Below, one piece after another: positions 1-6,809 of a stretch of 10,853 bases of DNA (position 1 is the stretch's first letter; every line of letters begins with the position of its first letter). Location of the stretch: the NCBI GenBank assembly GCA_938012815.1, contig CALLVV010000030.1, forward strand, positions 1 to 10,853, given 5' to 3'. The DNA is from an uncultured Propionibacteriaceae bacterium (GTDB taxonomy: Bacteria; Actinomycetota; Actinomycetes; Propionibacteriales; Propionibacteriaceae). The notes beneath the pieces were generated by a model, which saw only the letters and a list, made by a program, of their open reading frames with translations, ran no database searches and was not told where the DNA came from. The translations under genes were made by a program, and so were the position numbers.

Positions 1-1074
1 TCGCGCTGGACACCGACCACGTGAAGCCCGGGCAGGCCCAGCAGAAGGTCGCAGCGCTCGCAGTAACCGCTGGGCACACAGCAGCAGGAAGTAGAATCGG
101 TCATCGTCGAGGATCCTGACGTTCACGTCGTGGACATCGCGACTCCGAACAATCTGCACGCGGAGGCGGCCAACGCGGCTGCTCAGGCGGGCAAGCACAT
201 CATCTGTGAGAAACCCTTGGCGCGGACCTCCCAGGAGGCCAAGGCGATGTACGAAGCGGCCAAGGGCGCGGGAATCGTGCACATGGTGGCCTTCAACTAT
301 CGACGCACCCCGGCGGTGGCGTTGGCCAAGAAGTACATCGAGGAGGGGGCCATTGGCCGAATCCTCAGTTTCCGTGGGACCTACCTCCAGGACTGGAGCG
401 CTGACCCCGACTCGCCGCTTTCGTGGCGCTTCCAGAAGTCCATCGCAGGCTCCGGCGCCTTGGGGGACATCGCCACCCATGCGATCGACATGGCGCGGTA
501 TCTGGTGGGCGAGGTTGCCTCCGTCAACGCGATCATGAACACCTGGATCGCGGATCGGCCGGTCCAGGCCGAAGGCGCTGATCTTCTCGGGACGAGCAAG
601 AACAGCGGTGGACCTCGTGCTGAGGTGGATGTCGACGATGAGGTGATGACGATGCTGAAGTTCGCGGACGGCGCCGTCGGTTCGGTGGAGGCCACTCGCA
701 ATGCGTATGGCCGGAACAACTTCATCACGCTCGAGATCCATGGGACGGAGGGCTCCATCCACTTCAACTATGAGCGACGCGACGAACTCCAGGTGTGCTT
801 CGCCAGCGATGGTTCGGATCGGCGTGGCTTCCGCACGGTGTACACCGGACCGGCGCACCCCTACGGCGATGCCCTGTGGCCGATCCCGGCCCTGGGAATC
901 GGGTACGGGGAAACGAAGATCATCGAGGTGCACGACTTCATCAAGGCGATTGTGGAGGGCGGCACGGTGAGTCCGAATTTCGCTGACGGTTATCAGATCG
1001 CGCTGATCGAGGATGCCATCGCTGCCTCGGCGGCCTCGGGCAGCTGGGTCGACGTGCCGTCGATCGACGGATGA
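1..1074 (+). pseudogene. Gfo/Idh/MocA-family NAD(P)-dependent oxidoreductase, 3' part, N-terminus frame-disrupted
   Basis: From about position 70 this frame encodes a typical Gfo/Idh/MocA dehydrogenase: DVHVVDIATPNNLH ends the Rossmann fold, CEKPLA (about 205-222) carries the catalytic EKP lysine, and GDIATHAID (about 466-492) belongs to the C-terminal alpha/beta domain. Such enzymes oxidise or reduce sugars and cyclitols with NAD(P). The GTG at 130 would omit the whole dinucleotide-binding N-terminus and is not a credible start. Upstream, this frame has stops at 22-24 and 64-66. The continuation instead seems to lie in frame 3 (ALDTDHVKPGQAQQKVAAL, positions 3-59), so at least one frame change occurs between about 55 and 110. 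The gene starts before the window. It could be a true pseudogene or a sequencing indel; the 3' 950 bases are intact and end at a TGA followed by a strong hairpin. Substrate unknown. Confidence 0.75.
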
Positions 1075-1096
1075 CCTCTTCCCTCCTGTAGGGGAC

Positions 1097-1129
1097 GGCG
1101 GCGTGGACCCGGGATGGGTTCACGCCGCC
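1097..1129. terminator. Strong hairpin between convergent oxidoreductase and tetR genes
   Basis: GGCGGCGTGGACCC (1097-1110) pairs with GGGTTCACGCCGCC (1116-1129) around a 5-nt GGGAT loop. This is a 14-bp stem with a single G-U pair in the plus-strand RNA. It starts 22 bases after the oxidoreductase stop and about 70 bases beyond the tetR stop, so it can serve both convergent genes. Only a weak T-rich stretch (CTTGGTT) follows, as is common for high-GC terminators. Confidence 0.7.
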
Positions 1130-1198
1130 CTTGGTTCGAGGCGCATCACGGGGCTTGAGGCCGAGGGCGATCGGGGCTCCCAAGCGGATGGTGAGTGC

Positions 1199-1795
1199 TC
1201 AGTCGATTCCCCGGCTGGCCAGATAGGCGTCGATGACCGTGCAGAGTTCCTGCGTGTCGCGGTGCTCGTCGCCCGTGACGGTGCCGAGCAGCGGCAGGCT
1301 GCCGCGGAAGACGGCGCTGGCCTGGCGGGCGGCAAGCTCGAGGTCGTCCCTTGGCAGGTCGGGGTTGCGTTCGGCCAGGAGGGTGACGAGGCGGGCCGCG
1401 AAGGCCTGATTCACGCCGTCGACCTCCTGGCGCAGCGACGCCGGCAGATTCGGGTGTGCGTAGATGAGGGTGAAGGTGGCGTTGGCACGCTTGAACTCGG
1501 CCAGTGGGTGGAGGAGGGTCGAGATCAGATCCCGACGCGGAGTGGCCGCGCTGATCGTGGGCCACACCCCTTGGTAGACCTCGCTGAGGCGGGTGAGGTA
1601 GTCGTGGACGACGGCCCGCAGGATGTCGGTGCGGTCGGTGAAGTACTGGTACAGCGAGCCGGGGGAGATGCCCGCCTCGGCCGCGATGGCGTTCGTCGTC
1701 GCCCGGTCCACTCCGTCGCGGGCGAACACGACGACGGCGGCCTCGACGATGGCGGCCATCCGGGCCAGGCCGCGGGCTGAACGTTGGGTCGCCAC
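1199..1795 (-). CDS. TetR/AcrR-family transcriptional regulator
   Basis: A 198-residue protein of normal TetR length. Residues about 10-57 form the HTH domain: the segment VVVFARDGVDRATTNAIAAEAGISPGSLYQYF has the helix-turn-helix and the hallmark GSLYQYF recognition-helix end. The C-terminal two thirds is the variable ligand-binding/dimerisation domain and gives no clue to the ligand. The start is the GTG at 1795, preceded by AAGGAGG four bases upstream. The gene is transcribed divergently from the aldo/keto reductase, with 74 bases between the two starts. That gap holds two palindromic operators, so autoregulation plus repression of the reductase, relieved by an unidentified electrophile or aldehyde-type ligand, is the likely arrangement (inference from layout). 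Confidence 0.92.
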   Translation of the reverse strand: MATQRSARGLARMAAIVEAAVVVFARDGVDRATTNAIAAEAGISPGSLYQYFTDRTDILRAVVHDYLTRLSEVYQGVWPTISAATPRRDLISTLLHPLAEFKRANATFTLIYAHPNLPASLRQEVDGVNQAFAARLVTLLAERNPDLPRDDLELAARQASAVFRGSLPLLGTVTGDEHRDTQELCTVIDAYLASRGID

Positions 1796-1810
1796 AGCTC
1801 CTCCTTGTGA

Positions 1811-1830
1811 ATGCGAGCAAAAGCTCGTAT
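1811..1830. promoter_or_regulatory. TetR operator, copy 1
   Basis: ATGCGAGC-AAAA-GCTCGTAT is an inverted repeat with 7 of 8 arm positions paired. It shares the core GCGAG-N6-CTCG with copy 2. It lies in the 17-base spacer between a possible -35 (TTGTGA, 1805-1810) and a -10 overlapping its right end (TATGTT, 1828-1833) for the aldo/keto reductase, so a bound repressor would block RNA polymerase. The promoter boxes are 4/6 matches and remain tentative. Confidence 0.75.
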
Positions 1831-1834
1831 GTTG

Positions 1835-1854
1835 GTGCGAGTCATTACTCGCAT
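1835..1854. promoter_or_regulatory. TetR operator, copy 2
   Basis: GTGCGAGT-CATT-ACTCGCAT contains a perfect 7-bp inverted repeat, TGCGAGT/ACTCGCA, with a 4-base spacer. Its centre is 24 bp from the centre of copy 1, so two dimers could sit side by side. The shared consensus with copy 1 is RTGCGAGY-N4-RCTCGYAT. It overlaps the expected +1 and leader of the aldo/keto reductase and lies just upstream of its ribosome binding site (GAGAGG, 1856-1861). Confidence 0.78.
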
Positions 1855-1869
1855 TGAGAGGATAACGCA

Positions 1870-2832
1870 GTGAGACGAATCATCGGAGGCATCGAGACCT
1901 TCCCCATCGGGCTCGGCTGCATGGGCATGACCATGTCCTACGGGCCCGTCGACAAGGCCGAGGCGGCAGCGACGGTGCAGGCCGCCGTCGACGCGGGCGT
2001 CACCCTGTTCGACACCGCCCAGATGTATGGCGGTGGCCGGAACGAGGCATTCATTGGCCCTCTGCTGGAACCGTTCCGCGATGACATCGTCCTCGCCACG
2101 AAGTCCGGCATCCGGACCCGCTTCGGCGGCCTGCCAGTCGGGCTCGACGGCCGCCCCGAGTCCATCCGCAAGGGACTCGACGCGTCACTGAAACGGCTGC
2201 GCACCGACCGGGTCGACCTGTACTACCTGCACCGGGTCGACCCGAAGGTGCCCCTCGAGGACAGCGTCGGTGCGCTGGCCGACGGCGTGCATGCGGGCAA
2301 GGTGCGTGCCATCGGGCTCAGCGAGGTCACGGGGAGTCAGCTCCGTCGCGCCCACGCCGTGCACCCCGTCGCAGCCGTCCAGATGGAGTGGTCGCTGTTC
2401 TCCCGCACCCTCGAGGACGACGTGCTGCCGGTTGCGCGGGAGCTCGGGGTCGGGATCGTCACCTACTCACCGCTCGGCCGGGGCATGCTGACCGGGTCGC
2501 CCGCGGCGACGACCAATCTTTCCCTCCTCGACTACCGCCGCATCCTGCCGCGCTGGCGCAAGGAGAACCTCGCCACGAACCTCCGAACCCTGGACATCAT
2601 CGGGCAGGTCGCGGCCCGCCACGACGCCACCCTCGGGCAGGTCGCCCTGGCCTGGGTGCTCGCCCGAGGCGACGACGTCGTCCCGATCCCCGGTACCAAA
2701 CGCCGCCGCCACCTCAAGGAGAACCTCGCGGCGCTGGAGCTCCGGCTCAGCGCGGAGGATCTCGTCGAACTCGACCGGATCCGCGCCCAGGGCGACCGGT
2801 ACGGCCGACTCGGGGTGAGTGCGGGCGAGTGA
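1870..2832 (+). CDS. Aldo/keto reductase (AKR), NADPH-dependent
   Basis: A 320-residue soluble TIM-barrel oxidoreductase of full family length. The catalytic tetrad is visible: Asp48 and Tyr53 in FDTAQMYG, Lys78 in ATKSG and His121 in YYLHRVDP. The C-terminal IPGTKRRRHLKENL (about residues 275-288) is the cofactor 2'-phosphate-binding segment that favours NADPH. The pattern GCMGMT near the N-terminus fits the YajO/AKR11-13-like group that reduces aldehydes and ketones; the physiological substrate cannot be read from sequence. The start is the GTG at 1870, with GAGAGG eight bases upstream. It is divergent from the TetR gene and downstream of two operators, so TetR-controlled induction is likely. 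No hairpin follows the stop; the next feature is the iron box. Confidence 0.93.
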   Translation: MRRIIGGIETFPIGLGCMGMTMSYGPVDKAEAAATVQAAVDAGVTLFDTAQMYGGGRNEAFIGPLLEPFRDDIVLATKSGIRTRFGGLPVGLDGRPESIRKGLDASLKRLRTDRVDLYYLHRVDPKVPLEDSVGALADGVHAGKVRAIGLSEVTGSQLRRAHAVHPVAAVQMEWSLFSRTLEDDVLPVARELGVGIVTYSPLGRGMLTGSPAATTNLSLLDYRRILPRWRKENLATNLRTLDIIGQVAARHDATLGQVALAWVLARGDDVVPIPGTKRRRHLKENLAALELRLSAEDLVELDRIRAQGDRYGRLGVSAGE

Positions 2833-2840
2833 AGCAGGTG

Positions 2841-2859
2841 GCAGGTTAGGCTAACCTAA
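2841..2859 (+). promoter_or_regulatory. DtxR/IdeR-type iron box upstream of MFS transporter
   Basis: GCAGGTTAGGCTAACCTAA matches the established 19-bp DtxR/IdeR consensus TTAGGTTAGGCTAACCTAA at 17 of 19 positions, including the full inner palindrome AGGTTAGGCTAACCT. The two mismatches are the outermost left bases. It ends 51 bases before the transporter ATG and should therefore repress that gene when Fe2+ is plentiful. This is a direct sequence match; the regulator itself is not in the window. Confidence 0.9.
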
Positions 2860-2910
2860 ATCCTGATCGTCAATCTGCTGTTTTTTCGGTGCTCTCGAGG
2901 AGGGTTTGTC

Positions 2911-4151
2911 ATGGATTCCAAAGGTCGAGAAGTCGACTGGGGCACAGTGGCGATGGCTGCAACCGTCATGATCGTCGAGGGGTACGACCTTGTGATCTAT
3001 GGCAACACCCTCCCGATCATGCTCAAGGATGCAGGGCTGGGGCTCAGCGTGGGGGCGGCAGGTGTGGTCGGTTCAGCCGTATTCGTCGGCATGTTGCTGG
3101 GAGGCCTCAGCGTGGGCCTTCTGGTGCGACGTCTCGGGGTCAGAAACATGCTCATGCTCGGGATCGGGTGCTTCTCGTTGGCCATGGCCGGAGCCGCACT
3201 GGCCCATCAGCCTTGGGCACTTGGCTTCCTGCGCCTCCTGGCGGGCTGGGGACTGGGTGCCGTCATGCCCGCCTGCATGGCCATGACGCGGCAGAGTGCC
3301 ACTTCGCGGTCGGGCCCGTTTGCCATTTCGGCCGTGATGGCAGGTATCCCCTTGGGCGGGATCGTGGCCAGCTCGTTCACTTATCTCGGGGCAGGGACGT
3401 TGGGGTGGCGTGGCCTGTTCGGTGTGGGGGCGTTGCTTGGTGTGCTTCTGCTCCCCTTCGTCTCAATGTTCGCTGAGCGGGTCACCGCCCACGGTGATGG
3501 AGCTGCGACACCGAGGCAGGGTCGACTTGTCCCTCCCCCTTTCGGTTTGTCGTTGCTGTTGGATGCCTGGCCACGTTCTGCTTCCTCCTCACCTTCTACG
3601 GCCTTGTGACTTGGCTTCCTCAACTGATGACCGAACTCCGGGTACCCCTTGAAGGTGCCCTGCAGTTGGCGCTCGTGCTGAACGCAGGTGGTGTCATCGG
3701 CTCCCTGTCCACTGGATTCGTGGCGACGCGACTCGGATCCCTGAGAACCTTGGGCTGCGCAGGACTCATCTGTGCTGCGATGCTGATCCTCATACCCAGC
3801 GGGTTGGTCTCGGGGGCAGGGCTGATGGTGCTCGTCACTGTGCTCGGCATGGTTGCCCCGACGACACAGAACCTCGTCAATGCCCTCGTAGCCGAGATTG
3901 TTCCCGCGCAGAGTCGGGCAGCGCGTCTGGGGCGCACCCTGGGGGTGGGACGTCTCGGTGCCATCACCGCGCCGTTGATCGGCTCTTGGCTGTTGGCCCA
4001 CATCCCGCGAGGGAGTGGTCTGCAGGGGGGAGCCGGCTCGGTCTTCGTCACCTTTGCCGGTGTGTGTCTTCTCGGGGTGGCCATCTCCTTGTTGTTCCCA
4101 TGGGGTGCGCGCCACGCCCGTGCCCAGGAGATCACGAACGAAATCGGATGA
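2911..4151 (+). pseudogene. MFS transporter, aromatic acid:H+ symporter (AAHS)-like, split by a -1 frameshift
   Basis: Two abutting frames make one 12-helix major facilitator. The first (2911-3609, frame 1) starts at ATG with GAGGAGGG six bases upstream and holds helices 1-6; EGYDLVIYGNTLPIML near residue 23 resembles the first-helix motif of AAHS carriers (PcaK/BenK type). The second half continues in frame 3 to TGA 4149-4151, with helices 7-12 (LLTFYGLVTWLPQLM onward). The frames join near 3537-3543, in the loop after helix 6. Reading one base back there gives about 413 residues, the normal MFS length. The iron box upstream and the facing catechol AMP ligase suggest transport of an aryl acid or siderophore (inference). 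The break could be a mutation, a homopolymer sequencing error in the C-rich tract, or less likely recoding. Confidence 0.85.
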
Positions 4152-4244
4152 TGATGTGGTCGGCTCGTCCGCTCTCTTCAAGGTGTCATTCACGACCTTC
4201 CTCTCCGCTGGTCGAGCCGGACGACGCGCGTCAGCGCGCCGTGC

Positions 4245-4311
4245 GTGTCGAGACCCCTGGCGCTCGGTGCTGGAACTCCAGTTGAGCGGGAATCCCCAGG
4301 GGGCTCGACAC
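4245..4311. repeat. Large nested palindrome (actinobacterial intergenic repeat/bidirectional terminator)
   Basis: GTGTCGAGACCCCTGG (4245-4260) pairs 15/16 with CCAGGGGGCTCGACAC (4296-4311). The 35-base interior folds again: CGCTC (4261-4265) with GAGCG (4284-4288), and CTGGA (4270-4274) with TCCAG (4277-4281). Just outside lie GGTCGAGCC (4210-4218), also complementary to GGCTCGACA, and a small CGCGC/GCGCG hairpin (4226-4239). The words GGTCGAG and CTCGACACGG(C)TCC are familiar from dispersed intergenic repeats in Propionibacteriaceae and Nocardioidaceae (recalled, not searched). It fills the gap between the convergent transporter and ligase and could terminate both. Confidence 0.75.
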
Positions 4312-4394
4312 GGCTCCTCCGCAGGCCTCGGCCCCGGTGTGAGCAACAGCGAGGAGGGCGACGCCGACACCGAAAAGAGCAGCCGCCCGAGCCC

Positions 4395-4424
4395 CGTGAA
4401 CAACGCCCTCAGCGTTGTTCCACG
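4395..4424 (-). terminator. Hairpin with the AMP-ligase stop codon in its loop
   Basis: On the minus strand GAACAACGC (4420-4412) pairs perfectly with GCGTTGTTC (4406-4398) around the loop TGAGG. The TGA of that loop (4411-4409) is the ligase stop codon. Three further pairs (CGT/ACG) extend the stem past a one-base bulge. The last codons of the gene are therefore inside the stem. No U-tract follows. Confidence 0.6.
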
Positions 4425-5363
4425 CTCGTTGAAACCTCCTCTTGGCGCAACTTCATGCTCGCCGTCTTGCCGATCGCGGTACGTGGTAGTTCGTTGTTGA
4501 ACTGAAAGATGTCCGGCATCTTGAAGGACGCGATGCCCTTGTCCAAGAGGTGCCTTCTGAGCTCCCGGACATCGACGTCGTGCCCCTCCTTCAGGACGAC
4601 ATGCGCCTTGATCCGCTCTCCCAGAAGTTGATCAGGGATCCCCACGACGCAGACCTCAAGAATGCTCGGGTGGGAAAGCAACAGATTCTCCACCTCCTCG
4701 GGAGCGATCTTCTCCCCGCCCCGATTGATCTGGTCCTTGGAACGTCCTGTCACCTGCAGGTTGGGCCCAACCATCCGCACGATGTCCCCGGTCCGGTAGA
4801 ACCCCTCCCGGGTGAAGGCCTTGGCATTGTGTTCGGGGGAGGCCAGATAGCCGCGGATCGTGTAGGGGCCACGGGTCAACAGATGTCCTGACTCCCCGGG
4901 CGGGACGGGAACATCGTTGTCATCGACGATCAGGATCTCGTCATCCGGACTGATTGGCCTCCCCTGGGTAGTGACAACCAATTCGTCGGAGTCGCTGAAC
5001 CGCGTGTAGTTGACCAACCCCTCAGCCATGCCGAAAACCTGTTGCAGTCGGCAGTTGAAGGAGGGGGTGATTCTTCTGGCCACTTCCTCTGACAGCTTGG
5101 CCCCGCCGACCTGGATGACCTCCAAGGAGGACAGGTCGTGCGTGTTCAACTCCAGAGCCTCCAGCCAGAGCATGGCCACTGGGGGGACGATTCCCGTGAT
5201 CGTCACGCGATGGTCAGCGATGAGCGGGAGAACCCGACGAGCAGACGGGTCCGGAGCCATGACGATGGTCCCACCCACGTCCATGATTCCCAGCCAGCCG
5301 GGGGAACTCACCGCGAAATTGTGGGTGGCCGGCAGGGCACACAGATACACCGACCTCGAGGTC
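4409..5363 (-). pseudogene. 2,3-dihydroxybenzoate (aryl acid)-AMP ligase, C-terminal part, 5'-truncated by IS
   Basis: About 318 residues of an adenylate-forming enzyme that should be ~540 long. Motifs in order: VYLCALPATHNF and SSPG of the aryl-acid pocket, FGMAEGLVNYTR (A5, the EntE/DhbE signature), YRTGDIVR (A7), GRSKDQINRGGEKI (A8) and PRTAIGK (A10, catalytic Lys). EntE/DhbE activate 2,3-dihydroxybenzoate as the acyl-AMP for catechol siderophore assembly. The Ser in HNFAVSS sits where DhbE has Ser240, whereas salicylate enzymes usually have Cys (recalled), favouring dihydroxybenzoate. The N-terminal core, including the SGGTTG-type P-loop, is missing: the frame runs straight into the IS end. 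An apparent GTG at 5350 would only give this fragment, which cannot be an active ligase. No other siderophore biosynthesis gene is in view. Confidence 0.88.
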
Positions 5364-5392
5364 AGGGTCTGTCCGATTAATGGTGTAACTGG
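5364..5392. repeat. IS256-family terminal inverted repeat, left (transposase 3' side)
   Basis: Begins AGGGTCTGTC and has the inner block AATGGTGTAACTGG at 5379-5392. It matches the complement of 6781-6809 at 24/29 positions, with mismatches at repeat positions 11, 13-15 and 26. It directly abuts a perfect 12-bp palindrome, GACCTCGAGGTC (5352-5363), in the disrupted ligase gene. Confidence 0.85.
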
Positions 5393-5398
5393 CGGTTT

Positions 5399-6751
5399 CT
5401 ATTGGTGGGTGCTGGCTGCGGGCATGCGGTCAGCGAAGGTCGTGGCGAACGCGTTCAGGGCGGGCTTCCAGCGCATGCCCCACCGGGCCTGGCCGGTGCC
5501 CTTGGGATCCAATGATCTCACGGTCAGATACAGGGTCTTCAACGCGGCTTGCTCGTTCGGGAAGTGCCCGCGGGCACGGACCGCTCTGCGGAACCTGGCG
5601 TTGAGTGACTCGATCACATTCGTGGAACACAAGACCTTGCGGATCTCGACGTCGTAGTCCAAGAAGGGCACGAACTCGGTCCAGGCACCCAGCCAGAGCC
5701 GGATCATCGCCGGATAGGCCTTGCCCCACTTCTCGATGAACTGTTCGAACGCCCGCTCAGCAGCCTCCGGGGCGGGGGCTTCGTAGACGGGCTTTAAGTC
5801 GGCCGCGATCTGGGACCAGTGCTTCTTCGAGGCGTAGCGGAAACTGTTGCGCAGCAGGTGGATCAAACAGGTCTGGATCTTCGCGGCCGGGAACACCGAC
5901 CCGATGGAGTCGGGTAGTCCCTTGAGCCCGTCGCAGACCATGAAGAACACATCCTTGACACCGCGGTTCTTCAACTCGGTCAGGCACGCGAACCAGAACT
6001 TCGCCGACTCCCCGTCCCCCTGGCCGGGCCAGATCCCCACAATGTCCTTGTGACCCTCAAGGTCGACCCCGATCGCGGCGTAGAACGGCTGGTTACGGAC
6101 CTGCCCATCCCTGACTTTGATCACGATCGCATCGATAAAGATCGCCGCGTAGATGGACTCCAAAGGCCGACTCATCCACGTGGTCATCTCGTCGACAACC
6201 CGGTCGGTGATCCGGCTGATCGTGTCCTTTGACACACTCGTGCCGTAAACCTCGGCGAAGTGGGCGGCGATCTCCCCGGTCGTCAGCCCTTTCGCGAACA
6301 GGCTCAGCACCATGGCATCCATGTCCGACAACCGACGTTGCCGCTTCTTGACCAGCTGCGGCTCAAACGTTCCGTTACGGTCCCGGGGCACCTGGATCTT
6401 GATCGCACCGACGTTGTCAGTAACAACCGTCTTCGACCTCGTGCCATTGCGGGAATTACCGCTGCCGCGGCCGACCGGGTCGTGCTTGTCGTAGCCAAGA
6501 TGCTCATCCAGCTCTTCGTCGAGAGCGGCCTCAACGATCTGAGCGGTCAACGCCTTCAACAAACCACCGGGACCGGTCAGAGCGACACCAGCATCCTTGG
6601 CCTGACGCACCATCCACGCGATCGCCTCACGCTGAGCCACCTCCAGCTCAGCCGACTCCTCCGCCGACGGCGGTGATGATGATGGGTTCACATGCCCCAG
6701 TCTGGCCGACCCCACGGCCAGCTCACTACTCGTTGTTGTCTCGGTCATCAT
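5399..6751 (-). CDS. IS256-family (mutator-like) transposase
   Basis: A 450-residue full-length DDE transposase. The catalytic triad can be placed at Asp207 (FIDAIVIKVRDG), Asp274 (FFMVCDGLKGLP) and Glu381 (STNVIESLNARFRR). The IS256-type C-x2-H motif is QTCLIH (Cys295, His298), followed by LLRNSFRY. The N-terminal region EIVEAALDEELDEHLGY-like (about residues 71-87) and the RNGTRSKTV block are typical of the family's DNA-binding part. I chose ATG 6751 (first of two adjacent ATGs), which has GGAGGAG about three bases upstream (6754-6761); the in-frame GTG at 6784 lies inside the terminal repeat and lacks such a site. No frameshift or stop is seen, so the enzyme looks functional. Confidence 0.95.
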   Translation of the reverse strand: MMTETTTSSELAVGSARLGHVNPSSSPPSAEESAELEVAQREAIAWMVRQAKDAGVALTGPGGLLKALTAQIVEAALDEELDEHLGYDKHDPVGRGSGNSRNGTRSKTVVTDNVGAIKIQVPRDRNGTFEPQLVKKRQRRLSDMDAMVLSLFAKGLTTGEIAAHFAEVYGTSVSKDTISRITDRVVDEMTTWMSRPLESIYAAIFIDAIVIKVRDGQVRNQPFYAAIGVDLEGHKDIVGIWPGQGDGESAKFWFACLTELKNRGVKDVFFMVCDGLKGLPDSIGSVFPAAKIQTCLIHLLRNSFRYASKKHWSQIAADLKPVYEAPAPEAAERAFEQFIEKWGKAYPAMIRLWLGAWTEFVPFLDYDVEIRKVLCSTNVIESLNARFRRAVRARGHFPNEQAALKTLYLTVRSLDPKGTGQARWGMRWKPALNAFATTFADRMPAASTHQ

Positions 6752-6780
6752 GACTCCTCCTGCCCTCACGGGCGATGGAA

Positions 6781-6809
6781 CCACTTACACCATTTCCCTG
6801 ACAGACCCT
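6781..6809. repeat. IS256-family terminal inverted repeat, right (transposase 5' side)
   Basis: The complement begins AGGGTCTGTC and contains AATGGTGTAAGTGG, pairing with the left repeat at 24/29 positions. Its outer bases overlap a perfect 10-bp palindrome CTCTCGAGAG (6808-6817), so this edge, like the left one, sits on a CTCGAG-centred palindrome. Confidence 0.85.

Larger units (their letters stand above)
5364..6809 (-). mobile_element. IS256-family insertion sequence, complete (~1.45 kb)
   Basis: Imperfect terminal inverted repeats match at 24 of 29 positions: 5364-5392 on the left against the complement of 6809-6781 on the right. Both begin AGGGTCTGTC and share AATGGTGTAA; the outer limit could shift by one base. 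Between them is one transposase gene covering nearly the whole element, with its stop 7 bases inside the left repeat and its start 30 bases inside the right. Length and layout are typical of IS256. The 8-9 bp flanks do not match each other (CGAGGTC side versus CTCGAGAG side), so no target duplication is visible. It cuts the AMP ligase at its left edge. Confidence 0.9.

Noticed and set aside
1013..1780. 255-codon plus-strand frame opposite the TetR gene
   Set aside because: It overlaps the C-terminus of the oxidoreductase and is antisense to a clear TetR protein. Its Gly/Asp/Val/Arg-rich composition is what GC-rich antisense gives.
2881..2886. T6 run after the aldo/keto reductase as a rho-independent terminator
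   Set aside because: No stem precedes it closely; the only palindrome nearby is the iron box, about 20 bases upstream, which is better explained as an operator.
3381..4403. 340-codon minus-strand frame across the transporter
   Set aside because: It is antisense to both halves of the MFS gene and runs through the palindromic repeat. The TTG start has no properly spaced SD and the product is low-complexity Arg/Pro/Ser/Gln.
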